Source: Achromobacter spanius
Lineage (GTDB): Bacteria; Pseudomonadota; Gammaproteobacteria; Burkholderiales; Burkholderiaceae_B
NCBI RefSeq assembly: GCF_002812705.1
Contig: NZ_CP025030.1
Coordinates: 6,014,001 to 6,078,000 of the forward strand
Direction of reading: 5' to 3'
DNA length: 64,000 bases
The position numbers were made by a program, and so were the translations under genes. Below, piece after piece: positions 1 through 7,902 of the stretch. Under the pieces are notes generated by a model that was not told the DNA's origin, searched no databases, and saw only the letters and a program-made list of their open reading frames with translations. Position 1 is the first letter of the stretch; each line of letters begins with the position of its first letter.

Positions 1-355
1 TCGGCCTGTCGGCATCGAACTGGCGCGCTAACAGATTAGGCGCCACACGGCCCTCCTGGCCCCGATAGGAGCGATATTTCTTCGGTCGTACCACGGACCT
101 CAGTCCTAGCACTTGCATCAGTTTTTGTACCGTCTTGTGGTTCACATGCTGCCCGGCTTGGCACAGCGCGGCCGTGATGCGCCGGTAGCCATAGCGTCCC
201 TGGTGGTACACGTAGGTCTTGCCGATGCTGGCCTTGAGGGTGGCATGCCGATCAGCGACCTGGGCCATCTTCACTTGGTAGTAGTAAGTGCTCGATGCCA
301 GACCTGCCACTTGGAGCAAGGCTGACAGCGGATGTTGTTGCCTTAATCCAGTCAC
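1..355 (-). CDS. IS150-group transposase OrfB, N-terminal part (partial)
   Basis: The frame is open from the orfA overlap to the window edge. It encodes an IS3-type OrfB N-terminus with the HTH_21-like stretch GRYGYRRITAALCQ followed by the usual basic linker. The DDE catalytic core would lie to the left of base 1. It is in the -1 frame relative to OrfA. A GTG overlaps the OrfA stop (353-355), so it could start there. In this family it is normally made as an OrfAB fusion by -1 slippage. Two candidate slip sites exist: the A7 run in the OrfA codons near 410-416 and an A5G run about 40 bases downstream. Which one acts cannot be told by eye. Confidence 0.75.
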   Translation of the reverse strand, partial: MTGLRQQHPLSALLQVAGLASSTYYYQVKMAQVADRHATLKASIGKTYVYHQGRYGYRRITAALCQAGQHVNHKTVQKLMQVLGLRSVVRPKKYRSYRGQEGRVAPNLLARQFDADRP

Positions 356-882
356 GACTTGCGCTTTTTCTGCGCAGCCGCACGCTTTTCCTGGATCAAG
401 GCATCGAGTTTTTTTAAGTACGCGACCTCGGCGCGCAGCAGGATCAACTCCTTGTTCTGCCGAGCAATGATCTGCTTGTCGTCCAGTTCAGCGACCGAGG
501 AGGTAGGCTTGGGTGGCTTGTTGCTCATGGTCATGCGGGGCCCCTTTCGACGGGAACGCAGTGCGTCGATACCCCCTGCATCATACTGGCGTGCCCACTT
601 ACCGATGTGCGCCGCGCTGCGAATGTCGAACACCACCGCTGTCTTGGCCTGTGACCAGTGCTTCTGCCACATCCGCTTGAGCACCTTCAGCTTGAAGGCC
701 TGGTCATAGCTTGCGCCCTTGCGGCGCAAGCCCGAGACACCGTGCTCGCGATAGCCGTTCACCCACCGCTCAACGGTTGCGTGCCTAAGGCCGTGAACCG
801 CTGCCACAGCTTTGAAACCCAGTGAGCCTGACAGGTAGTCCTTGACCACCTTGACCTTAAAACGCTCGTCGTACTTCGCCAT
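352..882 (-). CDS. IS150-group transposase OrfA
   Basis: This 176-residue protein contains two helix-turn-helix blocks, KVKVVKDYLSG...AAVHGLRHATVERWV and a second repeat around residues 55-100. A Leu/Lys-rich coiled-coil-like C-terminus (ELILLRAEVAYLKKLDAL) follows and typically mediates OrfA/OrfAB multimerisation. I start it at the ATG giving MAKYDERFK. An upstream in-frame ATG would add 11 residues lying within the terminal inverted repeat and is unlikely. OrfA binds the IS ends and regulates transposition in IS3 elements; that is family knowledge, not something shown here. Confidence 0.85.
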   Translation of the reverse strand: MAKYDERFKVKVVKDYLSGSLGFKAVAAVHGLRHATVERWVNGYREHGVSGLRRKGASYDQAFKLKVLKRMWQKHWSQAKTAVVFDIRSAAHIGKWARQYDAGGIDALRSRRKGPRMTMSNKPPKPTSSVAELDDKQIIARQNKELILLRAEVAYLKKLDALIQEKRAAAQKKRKS

Positions 883-980
883 GTAAAAACCCCCGAAGGT
901 TGGATATATCTCCAACTTTCGGGGGTCAGTTCAGAAACGGCCGTCTTTTGTTTGCGTGATGGGGTTGCAAGCCGGGTTTG

Positions 981-1712
981 TCAGCCAGGCTGCAAGCCGT
1001 TGCGCAACAGGTGATAAAGATTGCGCAGCATGCCTGCGGTGGCGCCCCAAATGAAGTGCTTGCCGTAGGGCATGCCGTAATAATTGCGCACCCGACCGTC
1101 TTCCAGGCGGGCTTCATACAGCCGATGGTTGGCCGGGTCCATCAGAAAGGACAGCGGCACTTCGAACACTTCGGCCACCTCGAAGGCGTCGGGCGCCAGT
1201 TCAAAGCCCGGACGCACCAGCGAGACCACCGGAATGATCGAAAAACCGGTCGCCGTCAGATAAGGCGGCATGCTGCCCAACACTTCAACATGGTCGGCGG
1301 GCAAGCCCGTTTCCTCTTGTGCTTCGCGCAAGGCGGCGGCAACCGGCGTTGAATCACTGGTCTCGATGCGGCCACCCGGAAAGCTGATCTGCCCGGCATG
1401 GTCATGCAGGTGCGCCGCGCGCTGGGTCAGCATGATGTGCACGCCGTTGTCGCGGGTGACCAGCGGGATCAGCACGGCGGCAGGCACTGGCGTGCCTTCG
1501 CGCCCGGGATAGCGCAGGTCGTTGTCGCGAGAAAGCTCCAGCGTCCAGGTGGACGGCTGGGTCAGCGTGCCCCGCAAGCGATGCGGAGTCAGCAGGCTTG
1601 CGGGCACGGCCGGCAAGGACTCGTTGGCCACCACCCACGGTTGCGTCGCCGGATCGAAGCCGGGACGCGCGAGCGGCCGTCGGGGCCGCGCGGAATACGA
1701 GGAATCAGACAT
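981..1712 (-). CDS. NUDIX hydrolase, CoA pyrophosphatase type (NudL/YeaB-like)
   Basis: The 243-residue protein carries the UPF0035/CoA-type signature LTQRAAHLHDHAGQISFPGG (about residues 95-114) running into a Nudix box (residues 113-137) that ends in LREAQEETGL. Asp replaces the first conserved Glu of the box, as is common in this subfamily. Enzymes of this type hydrolyse the diphosphate of CoA and its derivatives to 3',5'-ADP and 4'-phosphopantetheine. The roughly 75-residue N-terminal extension before the Nudix fold is normal for betaproteobacterial members. It follows rplS on the same strand, but a terminator hairpin ends only 16 bases before its ATG and I see no good ribosome-binding site. 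Substrate is inferred from the family. Confidence 0.85.
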   Translation of the reverse strand: MSDSSYSARPRRPLARPGFDPATQPWVVANESLPAVPASLLTPHRLRGTLTQPSTWTLELSRDNDLRYPGREGTPVPAAVLIPLVTRDNGVHIMLTQRAAHLHDHAGQISFPGGRIETSDSTPVAAALREAQEETGLPADHVEVLGSMPPYLTATGFSIIPVVSLVRPGFELAPDAFEVAEVFEVPLSFLMDPANHRLYEARLEDGRVRNYYGMPYGKHFIWGATAGMLRNLYHLLRNGLQPG

Positions 1713-1728
1713 ACGGCTTTGTTAAAAG

Positions 1729-1756
1729 AAAAAGGCACCCTCGCAGGTGCCTTTTT
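1729..1756 (-). terminator. Intrinsic terminator between rplS and the NUDIX gene
   Basis: A perfect 11-bp inverted repeat has arms AAAAAGGCACC and GGTGCCTTTTT with a 6-base loop. It carries A/T tracts on both sides, so it can work in either orientation. It should end the rplS transcript. Confidence 0.85.
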
Positions 1757-1835
1757 AACCCGGAAACCTGTGCCGGACGGAAACGCTGAATGGCGCGAAC
1801 GTCCGACACTGGAAGGGCCGTGTGCCGATAAGCGA

Positions 1836-2216
1836 TCAAGCCGCCGAGGCTTGCTTGCTGACCAGCTTTTCCTTGATACGTGCCGACTTGCCCGAGCGGT
1901 TGCGCAGGTAGTACAGCTTGGCGCGGCGCACGTCGCCGCGGCGCTTGACTTCGATGCCGGCGATTTGCGGCGAGTACAGCTGGAACGTACGTTCCACGGC
2001 TTCACCCGACGAAATCTTGCGCACGGTGAACGCGGAGTTCAGGCCGCGATTGCGCTTGGCGATAACAACGCCTTCGAAGGCCTGCACGCGCTTGCGGGTG
2101 CCTTCAACGACGTTCACGCTCACGATGACGGTGTCACCAGGAGCAAATTCAGGCTTGGCTTGGCCGCCGGTCAGACGGGCAATTTCTTCCTGTTCCAGGA
2201 TAGCGATAAGGTTCAT
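1836..2216 (-). CDS. rplS: 50S ribosomal protein L19
   Basis: The 126-residue protein is a full-length match in character to bacterial L19. It opens [15 protein letters not shown], then has the central block [16 protein letters not shown], the signature [16 protein letters not shown], and the basic C-terminus [11 protein letters not shown]19 sits at the 30S-50S interface (bridges B6/B8). The start follows AGGAG at good spacing. The open frame continues upstream but that part has no L19 character. In most proteobacteria rplS ends the rpsP-rimM-trmD-rplS operon. Here the upstream neighbour is a divergent EamA transporter gene, so rplS must have its own promoter in 2217-2435. Confidence 0.97.
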   Translation of the reverse strand: MNLIAILEQEEIARLTGGQAKPEFAPGDTVIVSVNVVEGTRKRVQAFEGVVIAKRNRGLNSAFTVRKISSGEAVERTFQLYSPQIAGIEVKRRGDVRRAKLYYLRNRSGKSARIKEKLVSKQASAA

Positions 2217-2435
2217 GAGAACTCCTAGATCATCATGTCTTTGCGGGCTAAAAATTTTTGCCGTGCGATTTTTACCGATGTTGTTACTCGTGCCGCAAGC
2301 AGAGGATGAGATTTGGCAAACCAATGATTCTACACCAAAAGTTCTGTCAGCCGTCGAGTAGAATGGCGCCCTTCCCGTGGCTTGCTGTACCCTTGCCACT
2401 TCTGTAACAAACACGTCATCTGACGCTGTTCCCTC

Positions 2436-3308
2436 ATGTCGTATACGTCCCTGATATTGGTCGTCCTGGCGGCGATGGCCCACGCTACGTGGAACCTGCT
2501 TGCCAAGCGCGCGGCCATGGTGGGCGCGCCTTTCGTGTTTGCCTACGGGCTATGCGCATCGGTGCTCTATGCCCCATGGGTGATCTGGGTGCTGATACAC
2601 GACGGCATGAGCTGGACCTGGCCCGTCGTGGGCGCCATCCTGACATCCAGCCTGTTGCATCTGGGCTACAGCCTGTGCCTGCAACGCGGCTATCAGGTGG
2701 CTGACCTGTCCGTGGTGTACCCCATTGCACGGGGTACCGGCCCACTACTGTCCACGACCGGGGCCTTCCTGCTGCTGGGCGAACCCGCCACCAGCACCGG
2801 CATTATCGGCATGCTGTGCGTGGTCATCGGGGTGCTGCTGATCGCCACCCAGGGCCGGCTGACCATCTTCAAGCAGGCGCAGGCCTGGGTTGGCGTGCGC
2901 TGGGGCGTGGTGATCGGCCTGTTCATTGCCGCCTACACCGTGGTGGATGCCTATGGCGTGAAGGTGCTGCTGATCAGCCCCGTGCTGTTCGACTGGTTTA
3001 CCTGCGTTACCCGAACCGCGATGATGACGCCTCACATGCTGGGCCGGCGCGCTCAAGCCTGGGAATCCATGCGCGGGCACTGGCATCTGGCCTTGGCCGT
3101 GGGCCTGCTGTCTCCGCTGGGATACATCCTGGTGCTGTACGCCTTGCGCAACGGCGCGCCCTTGAGCCTGGTGGCGCCTGCCCGGGAAATGTCGATGATG
3201 CTTGGGACCCTGGCCGGCATGTTCCTGCTGCGCGAAAAGGTGGGCCCGGGCCGTTTGGCCGGCTGCCTTGCCATTCTGGTGGGTGTGGTCCTGCTGGGTT
3301 CCAGCTGA
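2436..3308 (+). CDS. EamA/DMT family inner-membrane transporter
   Basis: The 290-residue protein has about ten hydrophobic segments arranged as two EamA repeats. Typical features include the first-helix motif [15 protein letters not shown], the helix-4 end [13 protein letters not shown], and the second-repeat counterpart [29 protein letters not shown] proteins of this kind export amino acids or other small metabolites; the substrate cannot be read from the sequence. It is transcribed divergently from rplS across a 219-bp gap. No strong ribosome-binding site is visible before the ATG. Confidence 0.85.
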   Translation: MSYTSLILVVLAAMAHATWNLLAKRAAMVGAPFVFAYGLCASVLYAPWVIWVLIHDGMSWTWPVVGAILTSSLLHLGYSLCLQRGYQVADLSVVYPIARGTGPLLSTTGAFLLLGEPATSTGIIGMLCVVIGVLLIATQGRLTIFKQAQAWVGVRWGVVIGLFIAAYTVVDAYGVKVLLISPVLFDWFTCVTRTAMMTPHMLGRRAQAWESMRGHWHLALAVGLLSPLGYILVLYALRNGAPLSLVAPAREMSMMLGTLAGMFLLREKVGPGRLAGCLAILVGVVLLGSS

Positions 3309-3357
3309 TTGCGCTTCGGCGAGGATCGGCGCAGTTGCAAGGGCGGGCGCCGACGGC

Positions 3358-3861
3358 TCAGAAGCCGGCGGCCGCACCCAGCCACATCAGGCCGGGGATG
3401 ATTGCGCCCCACGCCAGCACCATCACCACATCCAACACCATCGCCTTCATGGTCACTTGGGAAGTCACCGGCTCTACCGTGGCATTGCCCAGGCTGCGCT
3501 CGCGCTCAGCGGTCGGAGCCGCGGGGCCCGCTGCTGGCGCAGCCACGGGACGAATGACAGGTACCAGCACGGATGCGGGCGATGACACGGGCACCGACAT
3601 GGGAACCGACATGGGAACCGACACCGCCTGCCCCGCTAGCGAGCCCTCTTCAACCGGCGCGGGCGGAAACGGCCAGCGAGCCGGCGCGGTGCCCGACCGG
3701 CTGCGGTCGCGTCGTTCGCCCCCAGCCGATGCGGTCGTCCACGGCATGGCCAGACCCGTCAGCTTGGCGCAAACGGCACGGGCGCGATGAGCCCCGCGGC
3801 GCAGTGGGTTCAGCGAGACGACAAGCTCGTCGGACAAAACGGAAAAATCAGCGGTGTTCAT
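3358..3861 (-). CDS. Hypothetical protein with C-terminal membrane anchor
   Basis: I do not recognise a family. The 167-residue protein has a basic N-terminal half with many Arg residues, a Pro/Ser/Val low-complexity middle containing the repeat VPMSVPMSVPVS, and one hydrophobic C-terminal segment (AMVLDVVMVLAWGAIIPGLMWLGAAA) that should cross the membrane. The start is supported by AAGGAG seven bases upstream; the open frame extends further 5' without coding character. It lies 62 bases downstream of the radical SAM gene on the same strand and may share its transcript, which would make it damage-inducible. That link is inference. Confidence 0.6.
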   Translation of the reverse strand: MNTADFSVLSDELVVSLNPLRRGAHRARAVCAKLTGLAMPWTTASAGGERRDRSRSGTAPARWPFPPAPVEEGSLAGQAVSVPMSVPMSVPVSSPASVLVPVIRPVAAPAAGPAAPTAERERSLGNATVEPVTSQVTMKAMVLDVVMVLAWGAIIPGLMWLGAAAGF

Positions 3862-3923
3862 AAGAACTCCTTGAAGAAATGATTCCACGCCGCCGCAGCG
3901 GCCGACACGGCGACGAGCCGCGA

Positions 3924-5402
3924 TCAATCGAACAGCGACAACTGGCCAGCCGCCAACGCGCGCAATTGGCGCTCGCCGCGCCCATAGGCGCCGCTGACGG
4001 CGGGCAACCCGCCAGAATGGGGGACCCCTGAAGACGCTTGCGCGCCAACCGGGGATAGGAAATCGGAAGAAGAGGTGGCGCCTGAAGACTTGGCACTCAA
4101 AGAGGTGGCCCCGGAAGACGCCCCGCCCGAGCCGGCCGCAAGGCCCGCCGCGAACAGCGATGGCGTGCCGCCTGCCATCACCGGGGGCTGGAAGCGATCG
4201 CAATCCAGCGCCAGACGGTGGCGGTTCAGCCCCAGCTTGCGGGTGGCAACGGCAAAGCGCTGACGCAGCAAGTCTGCCCAGATGCCTGTACCGCGCATCC
4301 GCGAACCGAAGTTCGGGTCATTACGGCGGCCATTGCGCAGGTCTTCTATGCGATGCAACACGCGCTGGGCGCGGTCGGGGTAATGGGCGTTGAGCCAGTC
4401 TTCGAACAGGGTCTTGACCTCCCAGGGCAGGCGCAAGACGGTGTAGCTGGCGTAATGCGCGCCTGCCGCCTTGGACTCCTGGAGGATGTGTTCCATGGAT
4501 TCGTCGTTGATGAACGGAATGACCGGCGCCACCAGCACGCCCACCGGCACGCCGGCATCCGTCAGGCTGCGCACGGCTTCCAGCCGCCGCCAGGGCGCCG
4601 CGGCGCGCGGTTCCAGCGTGCGGGCCATGCCGGCGTCCAGCGTGGTGATGCTGATGTAGACCACCACCAGATTCTGTTCCGCCAACGCCGCCAGCAGGTC
4701 CAGGTCACGCGCCACCAGCGCGTTTTTGGTCACGATGGTTACGGGGTGGCGGGTTTCCAGCATCAGTTCCAGCATGCCGCGCGTCAGGCGCCAGTCGCGT
4801 TCGATGGGCTGGTAGGCATCGGTGGCCGAGCCGATATTGATGGGCGACGGCTTGTAGCCGGGGCGCGCGAGTTCGGCGCGCAAGGCCTCTACGGCGTTGG
4901 CCTTGGCCACCAGGCGGGTTTCAAAGTCCAGCCCGGGCGACATGCCCAGGTAGGAATGCGTGGGGCGCGCGTAGCAATACACGCAACCGTGCTCGCAACC
5001 CCGGTAAGGGTTGACCGCAACGTCGAAGGGAATATCGGGCGAATCATTGCGCGACAGCATCTTGCGGGCTTCTTCCGCGGTAACTGTCGTCTTGGGAGCG
5101 GGCGGCTCAAGGCGCGTATCAGGCAGGATCGGGATGACCGTCGCGCCGCGCAAAGAGCCAGAGCCGGCAGCGCAGGAATGGTCGGGCGTGCTTTCGGAAG
5201 CGTCGTCGGAGAAATTATCAGGGACGGATTCGACGAAATCCGCCGGCAGACCGGAACCGGACCAACCGTCATCGACCTGCACACGGTCATCGCGCTGAAA
5301 GCGATGCCGAACATTAGTAACCGCACCCCGACCGCGCAAGGCGGCGGGGGCGGCAGCCGGGGACCCAGAACCGGCGAGAAAAGAATGATCGGTGCGTGCC
5401 AT
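3924..5402 (-). CDS. PA0069-family radical SAM protein (spore photoproduct lyase-like)
   Basis: The 492-residue protein has the radical SAM cluster motif CEHGCVYC (Cys136, 140, 143) within NPYRGCEHGCVYCYARPTHSY, followed by GSATDAYQPIERDWRLTR, hallmarks of the PA0069/SplB-like group. The conserved family N-terminus begins near ALRGRGAVTN. After about residue 420 the protein continues into a Ser/Gly/Ala-rich tail of roughly 70 residues that looks unstructured and ends QLSLFD. SplB repairs thymine spore photoproduct; the biochemical role of the PA0069 branch is not established. The upstream region holds a LexA-type box overlapping a promoter whose predicted transcript start is at or next to the ATG, so translation may be leaderless. 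SOS control suggests a DNA-repair role (inference). Confidence 0.85.
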   Translation of the reverse strand: MARTDHSFLAGSGSPAAAPAALRGRGAVTNVRHRFQRDDRVQVDDGWSGSGLPADFVESVPDNFSDDASESTPDHSCAAGSGSLRGATVIPILPDTRLEPPAPKTTVTAEEARKMLSRNDSPDIPFDVAVNPYRGCEHGCVYCYARPTHSYLGMSPGLDFETRLVAKANAVEALRAELARPGYKPSPINIGSATDAYQPIERDWRLTRGMLELMLETRHPVTIVTKNALVARDLDLLAALAEQNLVVVYISITTLDAGMARTLEPRAAAPWRRLEAVRSLTDAGVPVGVLVAPVIPFINDESMEHILQESKAAGAHYASYTVLRLPWEVKTLFEDWLNAHYPDRAQRVLHRIEDLRNGRRNDPNFGSRMRGTGIWADLLRQRFAVATRKLGLNRHRLALDCDRFQPPVMAGGTPSLFAAGLAAGSGGASSGATSLSAKSSGATSSSDFLSPVGAQASSGVPHSGGLPAVSGAYGRGERQLRALAAGQLSLFD

Positions 5403-5408
5403 AAAAAC

Positions 5409-5438
5409 TACTGTACAAAAACACAGTGGTTTTGACAA
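5409..5438 (-). promoter_or_regulatory. LexA-type SOS box overlapping a sigma70 promoter
   Basis: The palindrome CTGT-N8-ACAG (5411-5426) with flanking TA/TG matches the proteobacterial LexA consensus. On the minus strand a -35-like TTGTCA (5433-5438) is spaced 17 bp from a -10-like TACAGT (5410-5415), so the box covers the -10 element. The ATG of the radical SAM gene follows at 5402, seven bases past the -10, implying a leaderless or nearly leaderless mRNA. LexA binding is predicted, not shown. Confidence 0.75.
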
Positions 5439-5571
5439 GCACCAAAAGCCTTTTCGTAAGACGGCCCCACTTTACCGCAAGACGCCAAGCGCGTCTGAAC
5501 AAATCGATTTCATCAGGCGATATCGCCTGGAAACCCGCACCAGTATTACGTTTGGAAGAAATACAACATCC

Positions 5572-5605
5572 AAAAAAGGGCTGGAAATCCGTTGTTTTCC
5601 AGCCC
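5572..5605 (-). terminator. Intrinsic terminator after cysN
   Basis: A 10-bp stem (GGGCTGGAAA with its complement) and short loop are followed on the minus strand by six T residues. It lies just past the cysN stop and should end the sulfate-assimilation transcript. Confidence 0.9.
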
Positions 5606-5614
5606 AATCGTGGC

Positions 5615-6913
5615 CTAGCGCAACATGCCCGCCGCCGCGGTCTGATGCGTGGTTTCGTCGATCAAAATAAAGGCCCCCGTGGCCGGAACATCGGCATAGC
5701 GATCCACTGCCAAGGCCTCGCGCGTGGTGAAGGTCACGCGACCAATGTCGTTCATCTGCAAGGTGCCTTCGGTGTTCTCGACTTCCTGCAATTCGTGGAT
5801 GTCGCGATGCGACAGCACCGCGCGAATCTTCGCCGACGTCAGTCGCGTGCCCGACTTCAACAGATACTTGCGTGCCGGATTCAAGGCTTGCGCATCCAGC
5901 CAGCAGAGCTCGGCTTCGAACTCGCGCGTCACTTGCGCGGGCGCGGCCGTGTGCACGATCACGTCGCCGCGCGACACGTCCACGTCACGGTCCAACACCA
6001 GCGTGACGGAATCGCCGGCCACCGCCTCATCCAACACGCGGTCAAACACGCGTACCTCGCGCACCACCGCGTTCACGCCCGACGGTTGCACCGTGACCGC
6101 ATCGCCGGCGCGCAGCACGCCGCTGGCCACGCGCCCCGCGTAGCCGCGAAAGTCGTCCTTCTGATCGCCACCGTGCCGCGCCACCCATTGCACCGGAAAA
6201 CGCAGCGGCAACGCGCGCCCGTCGCTGGCCAGGTCCAACGATTCCAGCAACGCCAGCAAGGGCTGGCCTTCGTACCACGGCGTCTTGGGCGACAGCGTCA
6301 CCACGTTGTCGCCATTGAGCGCCGACAGCGGCAGCACATCGAAATGCGCAATGCCCAGTTTGGTCGCCAAGTCCGCATACGCCTCGCGGATGCGGTCGAA
6401 CACGGCGCGGTCCCAATCCACCAGATCCATCTTGTTCACCGCCACCACAATGTGGCGGATGCCCAGCAGCCGCGCGATCGTGCTGTGCCGCTTGGTCTGC
6501 GGCAGCAGCTTGCCGTCGACCGCGCGCGTGGCGTCGATGAGTATCACCGCCACATCCGCCGTCGATGCGCCCGTCACCATATTGCGGGTGTACTGCTCGT
6601 GGCCCGGCGCGTCAGCGATGATGAACTTGCGCGCGGGCGTGGAGAAATAGCGGTAGGCAACGTCGATGGTGATGCCCTGCTCACGCTCGGCTTCCAGGCC
6701 GTCGGTCAGCAACGAGAAATCGATACCATCACCCGCGACCCGCTTGTGCTTGGCGCGCGAGATGGCATCCAACTGGTCGGCGAACACGCCCTTGCTGTCG
6801 TAGAGCAAACGGCCGATCAAGGTGGACTTGCCGTCATCGACGGAACCCGCCGTGATCAAGCGCAGCACGCCCGTGCCGGCGCCGGAAAGAAAAGAATCGT
6901 TCAGTGCATTCAT
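5615..6913 (-). CDS. cysN: Sulfate adenylyltransferase subunit 1 (GTPase subunit)
   Basis: The 432-residue protein is an EF-Tu-like GTPase with G1 GSVDDGKST (about residues 23-31), G3 DAPGHEQY, G4 NKMD and a switch region typical of CysN, followed by two beta-barrel domains. CysN couples GTP hydrolysis to adenylation of sulfate by CysD, giving APS. The length fits CysN alone, with no fused CysC kinase. That fits the APS-type reductase encoded upstream. I start at MNALNDSF; a frame extension upstream falls in the cysD-cysN gap. It is the last gene of the operon, 39 bases after cysD, and is followed by a terminator. Confidence 0.97.
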   Translation of the reverse strand: MNALNDSFLSGAGTGVLRLITAGSVDDGKSTLIGRLLYDSKGVFADQLDAISRAKHKRVAGDGIDFSLLTDGLEAEREQGITIDVAYRYFSTPARKFIIADAPGHEQYTRNMVTGASTADVAVILIDATRAVDGKLLPQTKRHSTIARLLGIRHIVVAVNKMDLVDWDRAVFDRIREAYADLATKLGIAHFDVLPLSALNGDNVVTLSPKTPWYEGQPLLALLESLDLASDGRALPLRFPVQWVARHGGDQKDDFRGYAGRVASGVLRAGDAVTVQPSGVNAVVREVRVFDRVLDEAVAGDSVTLVLDRDVDVSRGDVIVHTAAPAQVTREFEAELCWLDAQALNPARKYLLKSGTRLTSAKIRAVLSHRDIHELQEVENTEGTLQMNDIGRVTFTTREALAVDRYADVPATGAFILIDETTHQTAAAGMLR

Positions 6914-6952
6914 GTGCGTCCCCTGCCGCCGGCCGCAGCCGGCGTTGTGCAT

Positions 6953-7861
6953 TCAGAAATAGCCTTCCTTCTTGCGGCGCTCCATCGAGGCCTCGGAAGT
7001 CTGGTCGTCCATGCGCGTGGCGCCGCGCTCGGTGATGTCGGTGACCGCCGTCTCGGCGATGATGGCGTAGGTGTCGGCGGCGTCGGAGGCCACCGGGCAG
7101 GTGCACGAGATATCTCCCACCGTGCGAAAACGCACCGGCAAGCGCTCGACCTGTTCGCCTTCCTGCGGCGGTGTCAGGCGGGTGACGGGCACCAGCAAGC
7201 CCTTCCTGCGCACCACTTCGCGCTCATGGCTGTAGTAGATGGACGGCAGCGCCAATTGCTCGCGCTGGATGTATTGCCAGACGTCCAGCTCGGTCCAGTT
7301 CGAGATCGGGAACACGCGCATGTTCTCGCCGCGATGCACGCGGGTGTTGAACAGGTTCCACAGTTCGGGGCGCTGGGCCTTGGGATCCCATTGGCCGAAT
7401 TCGTCGCGGAAGGAAAAGATGCGTTCCTTGGCACGCGCCTTTTCTTCGTCGCGCCGCGCGCCGCCGATGCAGGCGTCAAAGCCGAATTCCTCGATCGCTT
7501 CCAGCAGCGTCACCGCCTGGGCCGCGTTGCGCGAATCCGTTTCGCGGCGCAACACCACGCTGCCGCGCTTGATCGAATCTTCCACGCTGCGCACGATCAG
7601 GGTCTCGCCCAGTTCCGCGGCGCGCTGGTCGCGAAAGGCGATGACTTCACCGAAGTTGTGGCCGGTATCGATATGCATGAGCGGGAACGGGAAGCGCCCC
7701 GGACGGAATGCCTTTTCAGCCAGGCGCAGCAGCACCACCGAATCTTTACCGCCCGAGAACAGCAGCACGGGCTTTTCGCTTTCGGCGGCCACCTCGCGCA
7801 TGATGAAAATGGCTTCGGATTCCAGCCAATCCAGGTGGCTGCGTTGGATCACAGCGGACAT
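6953..7861 (-). CDS. cysD: Sulfate adenylyltransferase subunit 2
   Basis: The 302-residue protein has the PP-loop motif SGGKDSVVLL near residue 36, the IDTGHNF block, and the C-terminal CysD hallmark MERRKKEGYF. It catalyses ATP plus sulfate to APS plus pyrophosphate together with CysN in the cytoplasm. It sits 41 bases downstream of cysH and 39 bases upstream of cysN on the same strand. Length and all core motifs are normal. Confidence 0.97.
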   Translation of the reverse strand: MSAVIQRSHLDWLESEAIFIMREVAAESEKPVLLFSGGKDSVVLLRLAEKAFRPGRFPFPLMHIDTGHNFGEVIAFRDQRAAELGETLIVRSVEDSIKRGSVVLRRETDSRNAAQAVTLLEAIEEFGFDACIGGARRDEEKARAKERIFSFRDEFGQWDPKAQRPELWNLFNTRVHRGENMRVFPISNWTELDVWQYIQREQLALPSIYYSHEREVVRRKGLLVPVTRLTPPQEGEQVERLPVRFRTVGDISCTCPVASDAADTYAIIAETAVTDITERGATRMDDQTSEASMERRKKEGYF

Positions 7862-7902
7862 AGGTTATTCCCCTAAAACAGATTGTGAATTCATGGATGG
7901 CG

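Larger units (their letters stand above)
1..933 (-). mobile_element. IS3 family insertion sequence, IS150 group (partial, cut by window edge)
   Basis: Two overlapping transposase frames lie on the minus strand. The IS end beside the NUDIX gene is recognisable at 921-933, where the minus strand reads TGAACTGACCCCC, the usual start of IS150-group ends. Just inside it is a strong inverted repeat (890-925) with arms related to CCCCCGAAAGTTGGA, in the short leader of orfA, where it could limit translation. The other end and any target duplication lie to the left of base 1. Both transposase frames are open as far as they can be seen, so nothing shows decay. Confidence 0.85.

Noticed and set aside
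5426..7876. Long open frame (816 codons) on the plus strand
   Set aside because: Antisense to cysN and cysD; His/Arg/Gln-rich composition typical of a GC-skewed shadow frame; no recognisable domain.
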